This document shows, piece after piece, positions 34,077-42,773 of a stretch of 64,000 nt of DNA. The stretch comes from CAYFXE01 sp964347035 (GTDB lineage: Bacteria > Acidobacteriota > Aminicenantia > Aminicenantales > Aminicenantaceae). Both the position numbers and the translations under genes were made by a program. Each line of letters starts with the position of its first letter. Positions within the stretch are counted from its first letter, which is position 1. The notes beneath the pieces were generated by a model. That model was not told the DNA's origin. It worked only from the letters and a program-made list of their open reading frames with translations, and did no database searches. The DNA lies in NCBI GenBank assembly GCA_964347035.1, contig CAYFXE010000014.1, positions 3,660 through 67,659 of the forward strand, given 5' to 3'.

Positions 34077-35153
34077 CTATTTTTCTTTTATCCTCCCGAC
34101 CTCAAAAAGAGGTTCTCCCTCACTGATGGGTGGAGTGTTTATGATGTAGAGTAGGATTCCGCTGAACGGCGCCCGAAGCTCCTCACTCACTTCTCCGAGG
34201 TAATCTGTGATGTACCCGACCTTCTCTCCCTCCCTGACCCAGTAACCCATCTTGGCTTGGGGGTAGAAGAGGCCGTTCCTTTTGGAATATACGACCTCGT
34301 AGTGGTCGATCCAAACGGGGTCCGAAACGAACTCAGGGTCTCCTTCGATCATCCGGAAAAGCCGCATAACGCTGAAGACGCCTTTGATGTTGCGGCTTAT
34401 GGATTCCTCATCTGTCTTTCCCAAGTATCCAGATTCTGTTGTGATGGCGGGTTTCGAATGAAGAATGGCTGTGTTGCCAAGATACTTGGAGTGAGCCATG
34501 TCTTTGGGACGAAACTTATCGATGATGATATGCTTTATGCCGAAGGCCAAGACCATGTCTTTGCTGAGCTTATCGATCTTTTCATCGCCGCCAATCATCC
34601 AGTAGCAGTAGGGAATCAGAGCTTCGTTGCCGTCTCCGCAGTGCAGGTCAATGATCGCATCACACCTCTTGATCACCTCTTCTTTCAGGACATGGGCAAT
34701 CCGTTCGGAGATTGATCCCTGGGGATTGCCAGGGAAAACTCGATTTAAATTCTTCCAGTCATAGGGATTGTAGTAGATGATCCTTTTTTGGAAGGCAGGA
34801 AGATGGGCGATATGGACCAGGATGAGTGTCCCAGATAAGGATGCGGGATCGATCATTTTTTTTAATCGATAAAGAGCCAAAATCGGTGGATATTCATACC
34901 CATGGACACCAGCAACTAGGGCCAAAACCTTACCTCTGGAAACACCGTTGATGACGGTCAAGGGAATATGGGTGCCTAATTCATCCTTCTCATCGACGGA
35001 TAAAAATCCGGATTTGGACTCACCTGGAGCAATTTTAAGGTCGCCGATCACGAAAGGTTCATTCTCCTGGAGAGCAGTGGAGTTCAGATTAAGGCTGAAG
35101 ATAAAGAAGAGGGCTATCATCATTTGTACAGGCTTTCTATCGCTTTTTGACAT
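34077..35153 (-). CDS. Succinylglutamate desuccinylase/aspartoacylase-family zinc enzyme, exported
   Basis: A 358-residue M14-like carboxypeptidase-fold enzyme. Residues 1-28 form a signal peptide. Zinc ligands are suggested by GVHGYEYP (His and Glu, about 83-90) and DLHCGDG (His near 171). The C-terminal domain resembles the beta barrel of aspartoacylases (GLFYPQAKMGYWVREGEKVGYI). The family removes acyl groups from amino acids or trims small peptides; the substrate here is unknown and the secreted location suggests an external one. GGAGG precedes ATG 35153. The HAD gene follows 17 bp downstream. Confidence 0.82.
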   Translation of the reverse strand: MSKSDRKPVQMMIALFFIFSLNLNSTALQENEPFVIGDLKIAPGESKSGFLSVDEKDELGTHIPLTVINGVSRGKVLALVAGVHGYEYPPILALYRLKKMIDPASLSGTLILVHIAHLPAFQKRIIYYNPYDWKNLNRVFPGNPQGSISERIAHVLKEEVIKRCDAIIDLHCGDGNEALIPYCYWMIGGDEKIDKLSKDMVLAFGIKHIIIDKFRPKDMAHSKYLGNTAILHSKPAITTESGYLGKTDEESISRNIKGVFSVMRLFRMIEGDPEFVSDPVWIDHYEVVYSKRNGLFYPQAKMGYWVREGEKVGYITDYLGEVSEELRAPFSGILLYIINTPPISEGEPLFEVGRIKEK

Positions 35154-35231
35154 CTTTACCTCCTTTCATTTCTATTCCTGATATTCTATCCTAATGCTCA
35201 AGCCAGGTCTATAAACAAAAAGGAACGGTAA

Positions 35232-35327
35232 GGCTGCTGTTGGGGTCATGCCTTTTCGTCCGAAAGCGCTTTGTTTCTGCCTTAACTCGAGTACAAAACT
35301 TTGGGATAAGGCCTGACCCCAGCTCAG
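35232..35327 (+). repeat. 96-bp palindromic element, copy 2
   Basis: Matches the reverse complement of 9508-9603 over 96 bases with about 12 differences. Its terminal inverted repeat (TTGGGGTCATGCCTT against AAGGCCTGACCCCAG) now has mismatches, so this copy is slightly decayed. It sits upstream of the aspartoacylase-like gene in a 400-bp intergenic stretch that otherwise holds only the promoter at 35480-35508. Confidence 0.8.
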
Positions 35328-35479
35328 CCTTCAAACGGTTTTTTCACTCCACTGTCCTTCGCTGTGTCTGAGGGAATTTCTCACTGGCGAAATCTTGCTT
35401 GTCATCGAAACAATCAACATGACTCATAATGTTTTCTGCTTTCATAGAAAATGAAAAGCTTGCGGGAGTAGAAATTTTA

Positions 35480-35508
35480 TTGCTTGCTTTAATTCATAAT
35501 GTTATAAT
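35480..35508 (+). promoter_or_regulatory. Promoter of the small membrane protein gene
   Basis: TTGCTT (35480-35485), 17-base spacer, perfect TATAAT (35503-35508); start near 35515, about 39 bases before the ATG. Confidence 0.65.
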
Positions 35509-35553
35509 GCGGCTCGAAAAAGTTACAAATCTCAATTCTCTAGGGAGGTCAAA

Positions 35554-35793
35554 ATGGGAAAAGCACTCGCCATCATCGGAGGATTGATCGCCATGGCCGC
35601 AGGCGTTTACCTCGTAATTTTTGTCTGGTGGCGTGAATTCTATGAGCTCGTTTTCGGGTTCATTCCACCCATCCTCTTTTTTGGTGGTCTCATTGCTCTT
35701 ATTGCTGGAATCAGCAGCATAAGAGACGCCAGGAGAGCTAAAAAGCTCGAAGAAGAAACCAGCAAAGAGGCCGAAGAAGAAAAAACAGAATAA
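35554..35793 (+). CDS. Small two-helix membrane protein
   Basis: A 79-residue protein with two transmembrane helices (about 4-25 and 33-55) and a charged C-terminal tail rich in Lys and Glu (KKLEEETSKEAEEEKTE). The first helix carries small residues and GG pairs. GGGAGG lies 6-7 bases before ATG 35554 and a good promoter is seen upstream, so the gene is almost certainly expressed. The family is not recognised. It precedes the ribbon-helix-helix gene, which has its own promoter. Confidence 0.8.
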   Translation: MGKALAIIGGLIAMAAGVYLVIFVWWREFYELVFGFIPPILFFGGLIALIAGISSIRDARRAKKLEEETSKEAEEEKTE

Positions 35794-35860
35794 AGACCTC
35801 TTTTCATCCTTAGCCATTCAATCGTCAATCTTTTATCCCCATCTCTATCCACTTTCTCGC

Positions 35861-35911
35861 TTGACAAGGAATCGAAGTATATGGTATTTTGTAATTAAAT
35901 TACAAATTACA
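35861..35911 (+). promoter_or_regulatory. Promoter and palindromic operator of the RHH gene
   Basis: TTGACA (35861-35866), 18-base spacer, TATTTT (35885-35890). Overlapping the -10 box is the perfect palindrome TTGTAATT-A-AATTACAA (35889-35905), followed by a second half site (AATTACA, 35905-35911). The gene directly downstream encodes a ribbon-helix-helix protein, so this is a likely self-regulation site. Confidence 0.65.
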
Positions 35912-35922
35912 GGAGTTCATAC

Positions 35923-36321
35923 ATGAAGAGCAAATCATCAAAACAACAGCCCGAATCTGAGACCAAAGAAAAAAAGCGCCATAGCACCCTGGACGAATTT
36001 GGTAATCATGTGGAAAAGTTTGCAACGAGAACGGCCGAGTCTATAAAAAGGGTTATTGATAAGGCCTTGGCATCCAGGAATACGGTCCTGACTATAAGAG
36101 TGAATGACGAGTCCAACAAGAAATTAGGCATGCTGGTCGATGCTGGTCTCTTTAAAAGCCGTTCGGAGAGTGCAGCCTTTCTCATCCAGGAGGGGATCAA
36201 GAGCCAAGAAGTCCTCTTCTCGAAAATGTCGAGCAAGTTGGAGAAAATAGATAAAATCAGAGAAGAACTCAAAACCATCATCTCCTCTGAAATGGAAGAC
36301 CTCAAACAGAAAAAATCATAG
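35923..36321 (+). CDS. Ribbon-helix-helix DNA-binding protein
   Basis: A 132-residue protein. Residues about 59-98 form a CopG/MetJ-like ribbon-helix-helix: strand TVLTIRVND, then helix ESNKKLGMLVDAG, then FKSRSESAAFLIQEGIKSQ. The N terminus is a charged, probably disordered stretch and the C terminus a coiled coil (KMSSKLEKIDKIREELKTI). AGGAG lies 7 bases before ATG 35923. The palindrome over its own promoter fits a dimeric repressor that controls itself. No toxin gene follows, so it is not an ordinary toxin-antitoxin antidote here. Confidence 0.82.
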   Translation: MKSKSSKQQPESETKEKKRHSTLDEFGNHVEKFATRTAESIKRVIDKALASRNTVLTIRVNDESNKKLGMLVDAGLFKSRSESAAFLIQEGIKSQEVLFSKMSSKLEKIDKIREELKTIISSEMEDLKQKKS

Positions 36322-36745
36322 TGACTGTCTCAGTTGTCAGTTATCAGTCAAGACGGAATTCTTATTCTTAAACTGAGTGGCTGTGTTACATAGAAACTGT
36401 ATCTGGCCTGTTAGTATCTTCAATTCCGTGATACGAGAACAAATGAAGTATTGAAGATGTAATAATGGCGAGAGACTGTCCGTCTAAGCCGCATAGAGAT
36501 GGGTGGGGGATTTTCGGTGAACCTGTGCCCGCACAAGCGGGTAACGGATTGAGCTTCGCCTTGAGAGGTCGCATAGANNNNNNNNNNACTGAGTGGCTGT
36601 GTCTGAGTTACTGTCTCAGTTGTCAGTTATCAGCTGTCAGGGAAGACGGGAATCTTATTCTAAATCTGAAAACTTCGAACCGAAAACTGGCAACTGATAA
36701 CTGATTCACTTGCCTCTTATTCAAAAGCTATGATAATATTTTTAA
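36322..36745. other. Repeat-rich intergenic stretch with assembly gap
   Basis: No gene. Ten Ns lie at 36578-36587. The piece right of the gap repeats, in shuffled order, parts of the left flank: ACTGAGTGGCTGTGT (36372-36386 and 36588-36602) and ACTGTCTCAGTTGTCAGTTA (36324-36343 and 36610-36629), then a related AGACGG...CTTATTCT stretch. A GC-rich hairpin (CCCGCACAAGCGGG) is near 36530. CAGTTATCAG-type simple motifs also occur at 9468-9483. Such repeats explain the assembly break. Confidence 0.7.
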
Positions 36746-37183
36746 GTGCCTAATATTATCCTCATCCTCCTTATTCTTTCCACCACCGTCTCACCCCCCA
36801 CTGAAGATATAGAGAGGTCATTCCTTCAAAACAATTCCAGAATGCTTTACAAATTGTTTTCTTCTCAAAGCTCAATCACCATCTCTCTTCCTGAACCCAT
36901 TTCATTTTCTGATCAACTCTCCCATCAACAAGCCTATTTTCTCTGGAAGAATATCTTTTCAACTTACTTAACTTTTGAATTCTATTCCGAAGAAGAATAC
37001 CCTCTTTCCTCTGAAGAAAATAATCTAATCCTCAAAACCAGGTGGTCGTTCAAGAACAAAAAAACCAATAACCAGTACGTTTTTCATGTCTTCTTCTATT
37101 TAACGAAAAGCCTGAACCAGAAAAAAGGAGAACTCCCAAAAACTTCTTGGCAAATTATAGAAATTAAAGCGGAGAAAATTTGA
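36746..37183 (+). CDS. Small exported protein, DUF4783-like, upstream of histidine kinase
   Basis: A 145-residue protein starting at GTG 36746, the only start ahead of the signal peptide (PNIILILLILSTTVSPP). The mature part has the pattern of a NTF2-like/DUF4783 domain: FLQNNSRMLYKLFSSQSSIT, then aromatic strands ending FHVFFYLTKS and WQIIEIKAEKI. The stop overlaps the histidine kinase start in TTGA, so the two are translated together. A periplasmic partner or ligand-sensing role for the kinase is possible but inferred. The family is only tentatively recognised. Confidence 0.65.
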   Translation: MPNIILILLILSTTVSPPTEDIERSFLQNNSRMLYKLFSSQSSITISLPEPISFSDQLSHQQAYFLWKNIFSTYLTFEFYSEEEYPLSSEENNLILKTRWSFKNKKTNNQYVFHVFFYLTKSLNQKKGELPKTSWQIIEIKAEKI

Positions 37184-40100
37184 AGATGTCACTCTTCCCC
37201 ACAAGGAAAAGCCCATTTTTTTATGGTTTTCTCATCAGCCTGCTCCTCTCTGTCCTCCTCATCGGCCTTTTCTCCGTTCTCCCGACTTTGATCTCCTCTA
37301 ATTATTATCAAAACAGTCTCAAGCATCTTAGAAATCAGGCTGAGGCCATCAAATCCGAATACTCTCGACTGGCCGCAGAACTCAAACAGAAACAAGATAT
37401 TTTTCTGTCTTCTCCTTTCCCGGAGAAAACAGAGGAGATTTTCGCTTCATTCAAAAAATTTAACCCGGACAAAAAAAAAGAGGGAATAGCCTATACCAAC
37501 GATCGCGGCGACCTCTTATTGTGGTTGGGCAATGTCATCGATTTGGGGCCTATGATCACTCACCAAGAGAGCATAAAAACAAACGAAGAATTTGGGGCTC
37601 CCCTCCTCATCCGAGAGAAAGCCTCTGTCTATCTCGTATCGATCAAAACAGTCAGTCTGGATAAACATCTCGCCTTTTTTAGGCTCTTGGCATTTATTCC
37701 CCGATTACAAGCTCCCTATCTTAAGGAATATCATTTTCTGAGTCCTAAGCTTTTGAACAATTGCATCGTAGATTTTAGAGACTTTCAGGAGGATGTCTCA
37801 GGCGATGAAATCTTCTTCTCTAGACATAAGGACGAATTCATCGGTCAGCCCAGCCTCCAGGACGAGGTGCAAACGATATTCTTCCCTCTGAGGAATGGAA
37901 AAAAGCAAATCGTGGGCACAGTGAGACTCTCCTCTCCTGCTCTCTCGGCAAAAATCTCCTCTTTGAAAGAAAATACTCTCCTCTTTTTCTACCTGGCTCT
38001 CGGCCTTTCTCTCCTCTTCCTTCTTCTCCATATTGTGAAAACTCCCTCATTATCCAAAGATCGAAAAGCTTGGACCCTGGCCTTTATTATTCTCATCTTA
38101 GCCGGGATCAGAGCTCTCTTCTTCCCTTTCAGCCAACTGGAGAAAATTCAATCTTTGGTTATCTTTTCTCCCAATGTATCGAGTTTTTTGTCTATCTGGA
38201 ATTTGACAAAGTCTCCTGCCGATATTTTCTTGACCTCATTCTTTCTCTTTCTCATCATCTTGAGCCTCAGAATTTACTCCAAGAACCTTAGGAAGGAGGA
38301 AAAAAGAGAACGTTCTCTCCTGTTCACGATAGCGGCTAATGCGGCTTTAGCCTTCGGGGCGATCTGTTTAATCTACATTTTTCAAGGGATACTTTTCCGT
38401 CTCGTCTTTCACTCGAACCTTAACCTCCTTCGGTTCTCCTTCTCTCCTCCTTTCCTGCTTATCCATCTTAGCATTATTACTTTCTTTCTCTGCTTCGCTC
38501 TGATTATGTTCACCGGAACGCAGATCATACCTCTTTCTGTCCACCGGACGTTCCCTTTTCTTTTTATTTTTCTACTTACTTTCGTTTTTTATTATTATTT
38601 CTTCAAGGAGAAAGCCCTCCTTCTGCTGTTCATCCTCCAGGCACTTGTCGTCATTTCACTCTTCCTATCGGCTTACATTCCCAGAATCATCGAGAAGAAG
38701 ATGGCATTTTTCATATCATTCCTGATCTGCACTCTCTTCATTTATGCCTCTCTCCAATCGTCAACGACCACCCGAAATCGCCTCCTGATCGAGCACTCTC
38801 TTCAGAACATCATTAAATCTCAAGAACACTGGGGTCACTTCCTGATCAAAGAATCGATTCCAGAGATAGAAAAAAAGACGGACTCGATCATCTCTTTCCT
38901 CGAGAATCGTGAGCCGAAAGACCTGGCCCGCTCTTTATGGGAAGGAACCTTAATCGCCAAATTCAACTGGTATTCCAGTCTAGAATTCTTGAATTCTGAA
39001 GGCACGATTCTCTCTCGTTTTTCTTTAAACATTCCCAGCCTTTTTCGTCTCGACTACGACCTTCCCCTAACTCAAGAGTGGACCATCCTTAGTCAGAGTG
39101 TGCCCTTCATGGGAAAAGAAAAAGATTTTCTTATCGCATACAAGGATTGGATGAAGGAGACGCAATATTTGGGAAGGATGATTCTCTATCTTTCAACCGA
39201 TTATGATATGCTCCCCTTCCTGTATTCCGCTAACCCTTATTTTGAGCTTCTTAGAGTATCCTCACTTCCCTCTCTCAATCAATTCGACCTCGGCTTTGCC
39301 ATTTTCGACCTCAACGCCAAACTCATCTTCAATCCTAACAGAATTTCTTCGGGAATCTCTCCGGCTCTGTTGGAAGATATTCAGACAGCACCGGGCTCCA
39401 TCTGGACTCGTTTCAAGGCGAAAGAGAAGAAATATGACTGCTTCCACATCAGAAGCAATAACAGAATATATTCCCTCTTCCTCCCTGTTAAAAATCTCTT
39501 TGATTACTCTGTGGAATACTTGAAGCTCTTTTTTGTCTATCTTATTTTCTTCTTCCTTCTATTCCTATTCTTGGTCGTCGTCCCTAGGAGAAAAGAATTC
39601 CGAAGTCCCCTCTGGTCCTTCTCGAATCGAGTCTACATCTCCTTCTTTGTCGTGGCCATCGTTCCCCTTCTTCTCTTCACCATCTTCACCCGCAATTTCT
39701 TCAGTCGAATCTTCACCCAACAATTCACGGAAAAGGCTGAAATTCACGCCAACCTCGCGCAGAATGTGATGAAGGATTACTTCTTTCTCCAGCAGGAAGA
39801 ACAGCTATCTCCAACCTCACCCCCTGAAAATATCGTCCTCTGGATAAGCTCCACTATCTCCAACGACGTTAATCTCTACCAAGAAGGAAAGCTCATCTCC
39901 TCCAGCCGGCGTGAATTTTTCGATGCCGGGCTTCTCTCTGAGCTCATCGACGGAGAAATCTATTACCAAATTCGCTACGAGAACACTCCCTTGTTCACTC
40001 AAACTCAAAAGATCGGAGACTACACCTTCCAAACTCTGACCATTCCGTATTTCCTCGGCCAACAGCAGCTTCTTCTCTCCCTCCCCTTTCCGCTGGAACA

Positions 40101-41052
40101 ACAGGAAATTTCAGACGCCACAGCTCGTTTGATCGAATTTCTTTTTCTAACTTCGGTCTTTTTCGTTGCCGTCGTCCTGTTTTTCGCTCAGCGAATCGGG
40201 GGGATGATTATCACTCCAATAAAAAAGCTTCTCGGCGGGACGAAAGAAGTCAGCCTGGGCAATCTAGAATTTTCTATCCAGCACAAACCACATGATGAGA
40301 TGAAGACTCTGATCGATGGATTCAACGCCATGGTCAAAAACTTGAAACAGCATCAACAGGAGCTGGCCGAGATGAGTAAAAAAGTGGTGTGGGCGGAAAT
40401 GGCCCGCAAAGTGGCTCACGAAATAAAAAATCCGCTGACACCAATCCAGCTCTCGGCCGAACACATCCTGAAGGTGTACAAGGATAAACCTGAAGACCTG
40501 GATCGCATACTCAAAGAATCAGCCTCATACATCATCAAAGAAGTCGAAAATTTAAGACAGATCTCGCACGAGTTTTTGGAGGTCTCGAGAGAAACAATCC
40601 TCAGAAAAGAGACCATTGACCTCAAAGAAACCATTAAAGAAACTATAGAACCCTACCAGAAAATTCTAACGGAAAGGATCTCCTTTAAAGAAATTTATGA
40701 AGGTCAAAACTTTAATCTGGTGGCTGATAAGGCAAAACTAAAAATAGCCTTAAGGAATATTTTGATGAACGCCATTGAGGCCATTAAAAATCGGGGAAAA
40801 ATTACAGTCAAAGTCACCCAAGTTAAGGGAAGAATGAATATCGAAATCAGTGATACGGGGAAAGGAATAAAGAGACCCGTCTTAAAAAATATTTTTGAAC
40901 CCTACTTCTCTACCAAAGACGCCGGAACAGGATTGGGTCTGGCCATAACCAAGAAGATCATCGATAGTCATGGAGGCACAATTCGAGCTGAAAGCAGTGA
41001 GGACAGGGGGACAAAAATAACGATAAAGCTTCCGTTGAATCAAAAGACTTGA
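37180..41052 (+). CDS. Large membrane sensor histidine kinase, NtrY-like
   Basis: A 1290-residue kinase. One N-terminal helix (about 12-35) and a first periplasmic domain are followed by a cluster of membrane helices (about 265-540), a second sensor region, a further helix near 785 and 825, another sensor domain, a helix near 985, a HAMP domain (about 1000-1055), the phosphoacceptor helix with His1080 in VAHEIKNPLTPIQLSAEHIL, and the ATPase domain with GTGLGLAITKKIIDSHGG. It is far larger than usual NtrY (about 750). The start is TTG 37180 with GGAG 5 bases upstream; ATG 37186 is the alternative. No response regulator is encoded nearby. Confidence 0.88.
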   Translation: MKMSLFPTRKSPFFYGFLISLLLSVLLIGLFSVLPTLISSNYYQNSLKHLRNQAEAIKSEYSRLAAELKQKQDIFLSSPFPEKTEEIFASFKKFNPDKKKEGIAYTNDRGDLLLWLGNVIDLGPMITHQESIKTNEEFGAPLLIREKASVYLVSIKTVSLDKHLAFFRLLAFIPRLQAPYLKEYHFLSPKLLNNCIVDFRDFQEDVSGDEIFFSRHKDEFIGQPSLQDEVQTIFFPLRNGKKQIVGTVRLSSPALSAKISSLKENTLLFFYLALGLSLLFLLLHIVKTPSLSKDRKAWTLAFIILILAGIRALFFPFSQLEKIQSLVIFSPNVSSFLSIWNLTKSPADIFLTSFFLFLIILSLRIYSKNLRKEEKRERSLLFTIAANAALAFGAICLIYIFQGILFRLVFHSNLNLLRFSFSPPFLLIHLSIITFFLCFALIMFTGTQIIPLSVHRTFPFLFIFLLTFVFYYYFFKEKALLLLFILQALVVISLFLSAYIPRIIEKKMAFFISFLICTLFIYASLQSSTTTRNRLLIEHSLQNIIKSQEHWGHFLIKESIPEIEKKTDSIISFLENREPKDLARSLWEGTLIAKFNWYSSLEFLNSEGTILSRFSLNIPSLFRLDYDLPLTQEWTILSQSVPFMGKEKDFLIAYKDWMKETQYLGRMILYLSTDYDMLPFLYSANPYFELLRVSSLPSLNQFDLGFAIFDLNAKLIFNPNRISSGISPALLEDIQTAPGSIWTRFKAKEKKYDCFHIRSNNRIYSLFLPVKNLFDYSVEYLKLFFVYLIFFFLLFLFLVVVPRRKEFRSPLWSFSNRVYISFFVVAIVPLLLFTIFTRNFFSRIFTQQFTEKAEIHANLAQNVMKDYFFLQQEEQLSPTSPPENIVLWISSTISNDVNLYQEGKLISSSRREFFDAGLLSELIDGEIYYQIRYENTPLFTQTQKIGDYTFQTLTIPYFLGQQQLLLSLPFPLEQQEISDATARLIEFLFLTSVFFVAVVLFFAQRIGGMIITPIKKLLGGTKEVSLGNLEFSIQHKPHDEMKTLIDGFNAMVKNLKQHQQELAEMSKKVVWAEMARKVAHEIKNPLTPIQLSAEHILKVYKDKPEDLDRILKESASYIIKEVENLRQISHEFLEVSRETILRKETIDLKETIKETIEPYQKILTERISFKEIYEGQNFNLVADKAKLKIALRNILMNAIEAIKNRGKITVKVTQVKGRMNIEISDTGKGIKRPVLKNIFEPYFSTKDAGTGLGLAITKKIIDSHGGTIRAESSEDRGTKITIKLPLNQKT

Positions 41053-41246
41053 CCTTCTCCAACTCTGCCCTGGGTTAGCACTGTGATGCGCTTAGGAATT
41101 AAGAGTTGGAATTTATTATCAATTAATCTTAGTACCAGGGAATCATCTGTTATACCAATCAACCTTGGAAGCATAACCTTTCGTTCCCACTTCCCAGTGC
41201 GAAAACGGCTGGTGTTTTTCCTCCGTTTATGGAAAAATTACAGAAC

Positions 41247-41753
41247 ATGAAAAAAATTCTTGTCTCTTACTTTAGCCTAACAGGAAACACGAAAAAAGTT
41301 GCCGAGGCCATATTCGATGCGCTCGAAGAAGAAAAAGACCTCCTGCCGATGGAAGATGTCCAAGAAATAGGAAAATACAGGCTCATCTTCTTTGGCTTTC
41401 CGGTCCATTCCCACAGTGTTCCATTCAAAGCAGAGGATTTTCTCAAGAAAATACCCCAGGGGAAAAAAATTGCCCTTTTCTCCACGCACGGTTCTATAAC
41501 AGGAAGTCATTTATCCCGGGAAGCTCTCGAACATGCGGTCGTTCTGGCTGCGAAGGCCGATGTTTTGGGGACCTTTTCCTGTCGAGGAAAAGTATCCAGT
41601 GAAGCTCTGGAGGTTCTGATGAAATCTCCTGAACACAAGTTGTGGGCCGAGATGGCGGCCTCTGCCCACACTCATCCTGATAAAGAGGATCTAAAAGATG
41701 CGATAGCTTTCGCCAAATGGGTCATGTCTCTTTATGCTCAAGGCGGAGAGTGA
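41247..41753 (+). CDS. Flavodoxin-family protein
   Basis: A 168-residue protein. The FMN phosphate loop SLTGNTKKVAEAI is at residues 8-20, right after the first beta strand KKILVSYF. Later strands FFGFPVHSHS and ALFSTHGSITGSH fit the flavodoxin fold. It probably carries electrons in the cytoplasm of an anaerobe. ATG 41229 would add six residues; 41247 is chosen because the fold starts there, but neither has a good ribosome site. It stands alone between the kinase and the convergent meaB gene. Confidence 0.8.
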   Translation: MKKILVSYFSLTGNTKKVAEAIFDALEEEKDLLPMEDVQEIGKYRLIFFGFPVHSHSVPFKAEDFLKKIPQGKKIALFSTHGSITGSHLSREALEHAVVLAAKADVLGTFSCRGKVSSEALEVLMKSPEHKLWAEMAASAHTHPDKEDLKDAIAFAKWVMSLYAQGGE

Positions 41754-41787
41754 GTTATGTTCTGTGGGAAACACCTTCGATTTCAAC

Positions 41788-42723
41788 TCAGCCTTCTTTC
41801 ACTTCTTTGATGATCTTATCCGCGACGGAATAAGGGTCCATCTCTCTTTTGTAGATTTTCTCGATGTATTCTTCCCAAACAGAATCTTGAATTCTCTGAA
41901 CAATCTCCTGGTAAATCTTGTCGCTGATGATATCCCTGAGCATCCAAGAAATCAATTTTTTCTTCCTCATCTCCTGTTGCTGTCTATCCTTATCCGATAT
42001 TAGCCTAATGACCACGGTGATCAGCCGGTCGACTCCTGTTCCCTCTGTGGCGATGGTTTTTATGACCGGTGTTATGTCGTCTCCTTTGAGACCCATTTCG
42101 AGAACAGCCTTGAGCTGTCTATCCACTCTTTCTGTATCAGGAGAATCCGCTTTGTTAAGGACAAAAACATCGGCAATCTCCATGATTCCTGCTTTGAAGA
42201 TCTGGATCTCATCCCCAGTCCCAGGGAATAGGACGACGAGCACGATGTCCGCCAGCTTGACAACTTCCACTTCATCCTGTCCCACACCCAAGGTCTCGAC
42301 GAGGATAAAATCCTTGCCCGCAGCTTCCAAGATGGTGATGGCTTCCCCGGTGGTTTTGGCTAATCCCCCCAAATGACCCCGAGTGGCCATGCTTCTGATG
42401 AACACATCAGGATCAGTGCTATGCCGCATCATGCGAATCCTATCCCCCAAAATAGCACCTCCGCTGAACGGACTGGAAGGATCCACAGCCACGATCCCGA
42501 TCTTACGCCCTTCCTTCTTGAGTAAAGGGATCATCTGGTCCACCAGAGTGCTTTTTCCAGAACCAGGAGCCCCAGTAATCCCAACGATAACGGATTGGCC
42601 GCTGTAGGGAAAGATTTCCTTCATCATCTTCTTGGCCAGCCGGCCATCGTTTTCGACGAGAGAAATAGCTCTAGCGATGGCTCTGGGATCTCCCTTGATC
42701 AATTCTTGCGCAAGACTATCCAT
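41788..42723 (-). CDS. meaB: Methylmalonyl-CoA mutase-associated GTPase MeaB
   Basis: A 311-residue G3E-type GTPase. Walker A GAPGSGKST is at residues 51-59, switch region VDPSSPFSGGAILGDRIRM follows, and NKAD is the base-specificity motif. MeaB (ArgK) guards and loads the B12 cofactor of methylmalonyl-CoA mutase. The mutase itself is not in the window. It lies 50 bp after an acyl-CoA dehydrogenase gene on the same strand, consistent with propionate, branched-chain amino acid or odd-chain fatty-acid metabolism. Confidence 0.93.
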   Translation of the reverse strand: MDSLAQELIKGDPRAIARAISLVENDGRLAKKMMKEIFPYSGQSVIVGITGAPGSGKSTLVDQMIPLLKKEGRKIGIVAVDPSSPFSGGAILGDRIRMMRHSTDPDVFIRSMATRGHLGGLAKTTGEAITILEAAGKDFILVETLGVGQDEVEVVKLADIVLVVLFPGTGDEIQIFKAGIMEIADVFVLNKADSPDTERVDRQLKAVLEMGLKGDDITPVIKTIATEGTGVDRLITVVIRLISDKDRQQQEMRKKKLISWMLRDIISDKIYQEIVQRIQDSVWEEYIEKIYKREMDPYSVADKIIKEVKEG

Positions 42724-42773
42724 GGTTTTCTAAGTCAAATCATACTGGGGATAAGATATCTGAGCACAATCGA

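Noticed and set aside
35923..36321. RHH protein as the antitoxin of a toxin-antitoxin pair.
   Set aside because: No toxin-sized gene overlaps or follows; the next stretch is non-coding repeat and an assembly gap.
36465..36577. Plus-strand frame MARDCPSKPHRDGWGIF.
   Set aside because: Covers a repeat and a hairpin and runs into the N gap; composition is not protein-like.
41110..41128. AATTTATTATCAATTAATC upstream of the flavodoxin gene resembles the 60.3-kb operators.
   Set aside because: Only a partial palindrome, no promoter aligned with it in either direction, and AT-rich sequence makes chance likely.
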